Part shown: piece after piece, positions 13,958 to 15,858 of the stretch
How the letters are laid out: the number at the start of each line of letters is the position of its first letter
How positions within the stretch are numbered: position 1 is the first letter of the stretch
Assembly: GCA_026999335.1 (NCBI GenBank)
Contig: JALTPW010001023.1
Coordinates: 1 to 15,858, forward strand
Length of the DNA: 15,858 bases
Direction: 5' to 3'
Source: Chromatiales bacterium
GTDB lineage: Bacteria > Pseudomonadota > Gammaproteobacteria > SZUA-152
Notes under the pieces: generated by a model
The model's input: only the letters and a program-made list of their open reading frames with translations
Databases searched by the model: none
What the model was told of the DNA's origin: nothing
Position numbers and translations under genes: made by a program

Positions 13958-14287
13958 TTATTGATTCTCGTTGGTGACATTTTCATCGATCCAGGCGAGA
14001 TAAGCCGCCAGCCCGTGAGTTATGGGGACAGCGATTATTTCCGGAAGTTCATAGGGGTGCAGGTCGATGATGGCCTGTTGCAATGCCTCATAGGCGCTGT
14101 GCAGGGTCTTGATCGTCAGCAGATATTCCCGTGCGTTTTCACGCTTTCCCTGCCAACGATACACGGAATGCACCCCGGGTAGAATGTTGACGCAGGCGGC
14201 CAGGCCCTTGTCCACCAGTGTGTCGGCAATGGATTGGGCGCTGTCCTGGTCGGGACAGGTGCAGTAAATCAGCAGGTGATCGGACAT
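13958..14287 (-). CDS. cutA: Divalent-cation tolerance protein CutA
   Basis: CutA forms a very stable trimer and has been linked to copper tolerance, though its biochemical role is unsettled. The 109-residue product contains the family's core: CPDQDSAQSIADTLVDKGLAACVNI, VHSVYRWQGK and HPYELPEIIAVPIT, ending in an AYLAWIDENV helix. ATG at 14287 is preceded by AGGA about 11 bases upstream, and the length fits the family, so further upstream starts were rejected. The stop is directly followed by the dsbD ATG. The cutA-dsbD pairing is conserved in enterics too, so these form an operon, probably continuing to the tlpA-like gene. Confidence 0.96.
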   Translation of the reverse strand: MSDHLLIYCTCPDQDSAQSIADTLVDKGLAACVNILPGVHSVYRWQGKRENAREYLLTIKTLHSAYEALQQAIIDLHPYELPEIIAVPITHGLAAYLAWIDENVTNENQ

Positions 14288-14657
14288 GGTTTTGTTTTCC
14301 TGGGGGAGCATTGATCGGTCTGGCGATCCCTTACGCTTTATATCGGACAAAAGGCCTCATATATATAGTGGTCGCTGTGCCATCTTGGGGCGGTATATAC
14401 TAGTCAGCATACTCAGGAGGCACTTGCAAAACTGTACAAATATGAGTCAATTTGCAGGTGCGTCATCAGCATGATGTGTTGTGGTTGATATTTGCCACAA
14501 TATAGAGTGTTCAGGTACGCTGCTAAATAGTTTTGCAAGTACTTCTCAGTCGTCTTTATTCGTCTGTCTGGACGCGTTGGCACGGACTTTGTTGCCGTGC
14601 GGGTCGATGGTAATGCTTCCCGGCTGCGAATAAAATGAGGAATCTTTCTTTCGGATC
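14288..14657. other. Divergent cutA-fxsA intergenic region
   Basis: This 370-base gap must hold the promoters of cutA (minus) and fxsA (plus), but I found no hexamer pair good enough to call. It is AT-richer than the genes on either side. It contains TATA-rich runs around 14360-14366 and 14392-14401, the MITE-like element at 14422-14540, and a GCACGG...CCGTGC hairpin (14580-14600) shortly before fxsA. Confidence 0.6.
14422..14540. mobile_element. 119-bp MITE-like element with perfect 12-bp terminal inverted repeats
   Basis: ACTTGCAAAACT (14422-14433) and AGTTTTGCAAGT (14529-14540) are exact reverse complements bounding a short noncoding AT-rich segment. Inside are two more stems: CATCA-GCA-TGATG (14463-14475) and TTGTGG...CCACAA (14479-14500). 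No coding frame is present. Size, terminal repeats and intergenic placement fit a non-autonomous miniature element, but no clean target-site duplication is visible (CTCAG occurs on both sides at unequal distances). It could instead be a structured RNA or paired protein-binding sites. Confidence 0.45.
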
Positions 14658-15110
14658 ATGAGCATGCGCCCTTTTCAAATCCTGTTCCTGCTGTTTTTGC
14701 TGATTCCCTTGTTGGAAATCTATCTGCTGATCAAGGTGGGTGGCATCATCGGTGCTCTGCCGACGGTGTTTATGGTGGTGTTTACCGCCGTGTTGGGTGC
14801 CTGGTTACTGCGGATACAAGGCCTTTCGACCCTGATGCGGGTACGCACGACCTTGGCGCAAGGCGGCATTCCGGCGGTGGAGATGTTGGAAGGGGCGGTG
14901 TTGCTGGTCGCGGGGGCATTGTTGCTGACCCCTGGCTTTTTTACCGATGCCATTGGTTTTGCCTGCCTGGTACCGAGTCTGCGCCAGGCCTTGATCCGCC
15001 GCGTGTTGCGCAATGTCGTGGCGACGGGTTTCGGGGGGCCGCAAGGGCCGGCTTCCGGGCCGCGTGGCCCACGCACCATCGATGGTGAATACCGTCGTGA
15101 GGATGACTGA
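14658..15110 (+). CDS. fxsA: FxsA family membrane protein
   Basis: FxsA is a small inner-membrane protein whose E. coli member, when overproduced, relieves exclusion of phage T7 by the F plasmid; its normal job is unknown. The 150-residue product has hydrophobic helices at about 6-28 (with LIPLLEIYLLIKVGG), 30-51 and 78-97, with LLLTPGFFTDAIGF typical of the family. A Gly/Pro/Arg-rich cytoplasmic tail (from about 124) ends in EYRREDD. Starts at 14658 and 14664 are both possible; GAGG lies 17 bases before the first. It is divergent from cutA, echoing the fxsA-cutA neighbourhood of enterics. Confidence 0.93.
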   Translation: MSMRPFQILFLLFLLIPLLEIYLLIKVGGIIGALPTVFMVVFTAVLGAWLLRIQGLSTLMRVRTTLAQGGIPAVEMLEGAVLLVAGALLLTPGFFTDAIGFACLVPSLRQALIRRVLRNVVATGFGGPQGPASGPRGPRTIDGEYRREDD

Positions 15111-15125
15111 TTTTTCGTCAGTCAT
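15103..15125 (+). terminator. Hairpin overlapping the fxsA stop codon
   Basis: ATGACTGA (15103-15110) and TCAGTCAT (15118-15125) form a perfect 8-bp stem with loop TTTTTCG. The left arm contains the fxsA TGA. No T-run follows, so it may protect the transcript end more than terminate it. It is the first of two hairpins behind fxsA. Confidence 0.45.
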
Positions 15126-15142
15126 ATGTCTTCGAAGGATAG

Positions 15143-15164
15143 CCCCGCCAGAGTGCTGGCGGGG
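15143..15164. terminator. Strong GC hairpin between convergent genes
   Basis: CCCCGCCA (15143-15150) and TGGCGGGG (15157-15164) pair perfectly around a 6-base loop. It lies between fxsA (plus) and the convergent repeat-protein gene (minus), where a bidirectional terminator is expected. Neither side has a long T-run (TTGATG on plus), so termination efficiency is uncertain. Confidence 0.6.
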
Positions 15165-15217
15165 TTGATGGGTACTTCGCTCGTGCAGGCAAGAGCATTC
15201 AGCGGGAGGGATCCGGC

Positions 15218-15796
15218 TTAGTTGACAGAAACCTGCTGCGAGGAATGGATCGTGGTGCCGACTGCCGCGGATTTCACCGGCTTGCCGGACTTCTTGGCGG
15301 CCAGCATCAGCGCTACGTATTCGCGACCCCAGTTGGCCTGAGCGAAGATGTTCCACAGGGGGTCGCCCGATTTGTCGGTGACCGTACTGGCGGTTTCGCT
15401 TGGCCCCTTGTCGAAGCCCCGCTCGAAACTGGCCAACAGCTGCGAGGTATTGTCACGGGAGTAGAGGGCGGCATTGATCATGTGCTGCAGAGGGTCATAG
15501 TCCCGGGCGGCGGTGGTGATGGCGATCTCGGACGGTCCCTTGTCAAAGCCGTGCTCGAAGCTGGCCAATAGTTGTAAGGTGTTGTCGCGAGAGTAGGAAT
15601 AGAGCGCGGCATTGATCATCCGCTGCAGCGGGTCGTTGTCGCGTGCGGCCGCTGTGGTGATGGCGATCCCGGATACGCCCTTGTCGAAGCCACGTTCAAA
15701 GCTGGCGGTGAGGGCGTCGCTGTTGTCGATGGCGAAGGCGGTAACGGGCAGCGCGGTGCTGACGGCAAAAAGAAGGCCCAGAGCTGATTTTTTCAT
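15218..15796 (-). CDS. Exported protein with three tandem ~45-residue repeats, unknown function
   Basis: The 192-residue product has a clear signal peptide (MKKSALGLLFAVSTALPVTAFA, cut near residue 22), so it is probably periplasmic or secreted. The mature part is three repeats at about 29-75, 76-119 and 120-163. Each begins L.ASFE.GFDKG, continues with AITTAARD.DPLQ.MINAALYS in the first two, and diverges in the third to DPLWNIFAQANW. A Lys/Ser/Val-rich tail of about 29 residues ends SSQQVSVN. No cysteines are present. AGGAG lies 9 bases before the ATG, a strong ribosome site that fixes the start. I do not recognise the family. The repeats show it grew by internal duplication. Confidence 0.85.
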   Translation of the reverse strand: MKKSALGLLFAVSTALPVTAFAIDNSDALTASFERGFDKGVSGIAITTAAARDNDPLQRMINAALYSYSRDNTLQLLASFEHGFDKGPSEIAITTAARDYDPLQHMINAALYSRDNTSQLLASFERGFDKGPSETASTVTDKSGDPLWNIFAQANWGREYVALMLAAKKSGKPVKSAAVGTTIHSSQQVSVN

Positions 15797-15858
15797 GACT
15801 TTACTCTCCTGAAAGTGAAATGGTTTTTAACCGTTGTCTTGACTTATAAAGTGCATAA

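Noticed and set aside
14422..14540. Integron attC site
   Set aside because: Terminal repeats and internal stems were considered, but there is no RYYYAAC core site and no integrase or gene cassette nearby.

Overview
This window looks like a chromosomal segment of a moderately GC-rich gammaproteobacterium. The evidence is a block of core genes in an order known from Pseudomonas and purple-sulfur-type gammaproteobacteria: aroQ-accB-accC-prmA ... (zinc-ribbon DUF3426 gene)-dusB-fis-purH, all on the minus strand. Further upstream on the same strand is cutA-dsbD-tlpA, with fxsA divergent from it, which resembles the fxsA...cutA-dsbD neighbourhood of enterics. I cannot name the genus. No rRNA, tRNA, CRISPR array or intact transposase was seen.

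Layout from left to right: (1) 1-111, the end of an unidentified plus-strand gene, followed by REP-type palindromes that separate it from the convergent purH. (2) 284-4942, minus: purH, fis, dusB (fis and dusB overlap by four bases) and a membrane-anchored zinc-ribbon protein. (3) 4943-5625, an unusual 680-base gap holding nested palindromes, a GTAGGA-type repeat, a decayed C-terminal piece that resembles the 23S rRNA methyltransferase RlmI, and a structured stretch that may be an insertion-sequence end. (4) 5626-7425, a 599-residue protein with a probable degenerate PilZ domain, sitting between prmA and the zinc-ribbon gene. (5) 7504-10872, prmA, accC, accB and aroQ, with a good sigma70 promoter in front of aroQ and a 7-bp tandem-repeat array between accC and prmA. 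(6) 11113-14287, tlpA, dsbD (with two tandem N-terminal alpha domains) and cutA. (7) 14288-14657, a divergent intergenic region with a 119-bp element bounded by perfect 12-bp inverted repeats. (8) 14658-15110, fxsA on plus. (9) 15218-15796, minus, a small secreted protein built from three tandem ~45-residue repeats that I do not recognise.

How the genes relate: accB and accC make the biotin carrier and biotin carboxylase of acetyl-CoA carboxylase. AroQ feeds the shikimate pathway, PrmA methylates ribosomal protein L11, DusB makes dihydrouridine in tRNA, Fis is a nucleoid protein and growth-phase regulator, and PurH performs the last two steps of IMP synthesis. DsbD moves electrons from the cytoplasm to periplasmic thioredoxin-like proteins, and the adjacent TlpA-like protein is a natural client. 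Most of the window is housekeeping. The parts that deserve a second look are the rearranged 4943-7503 stretch, the heptamer array, the MITE-like element, the DsbD domain duplication, the AccC N-terminal substitution and the tandem-repeat exported protein. I see no convincing evidence of a new multi-gene system.
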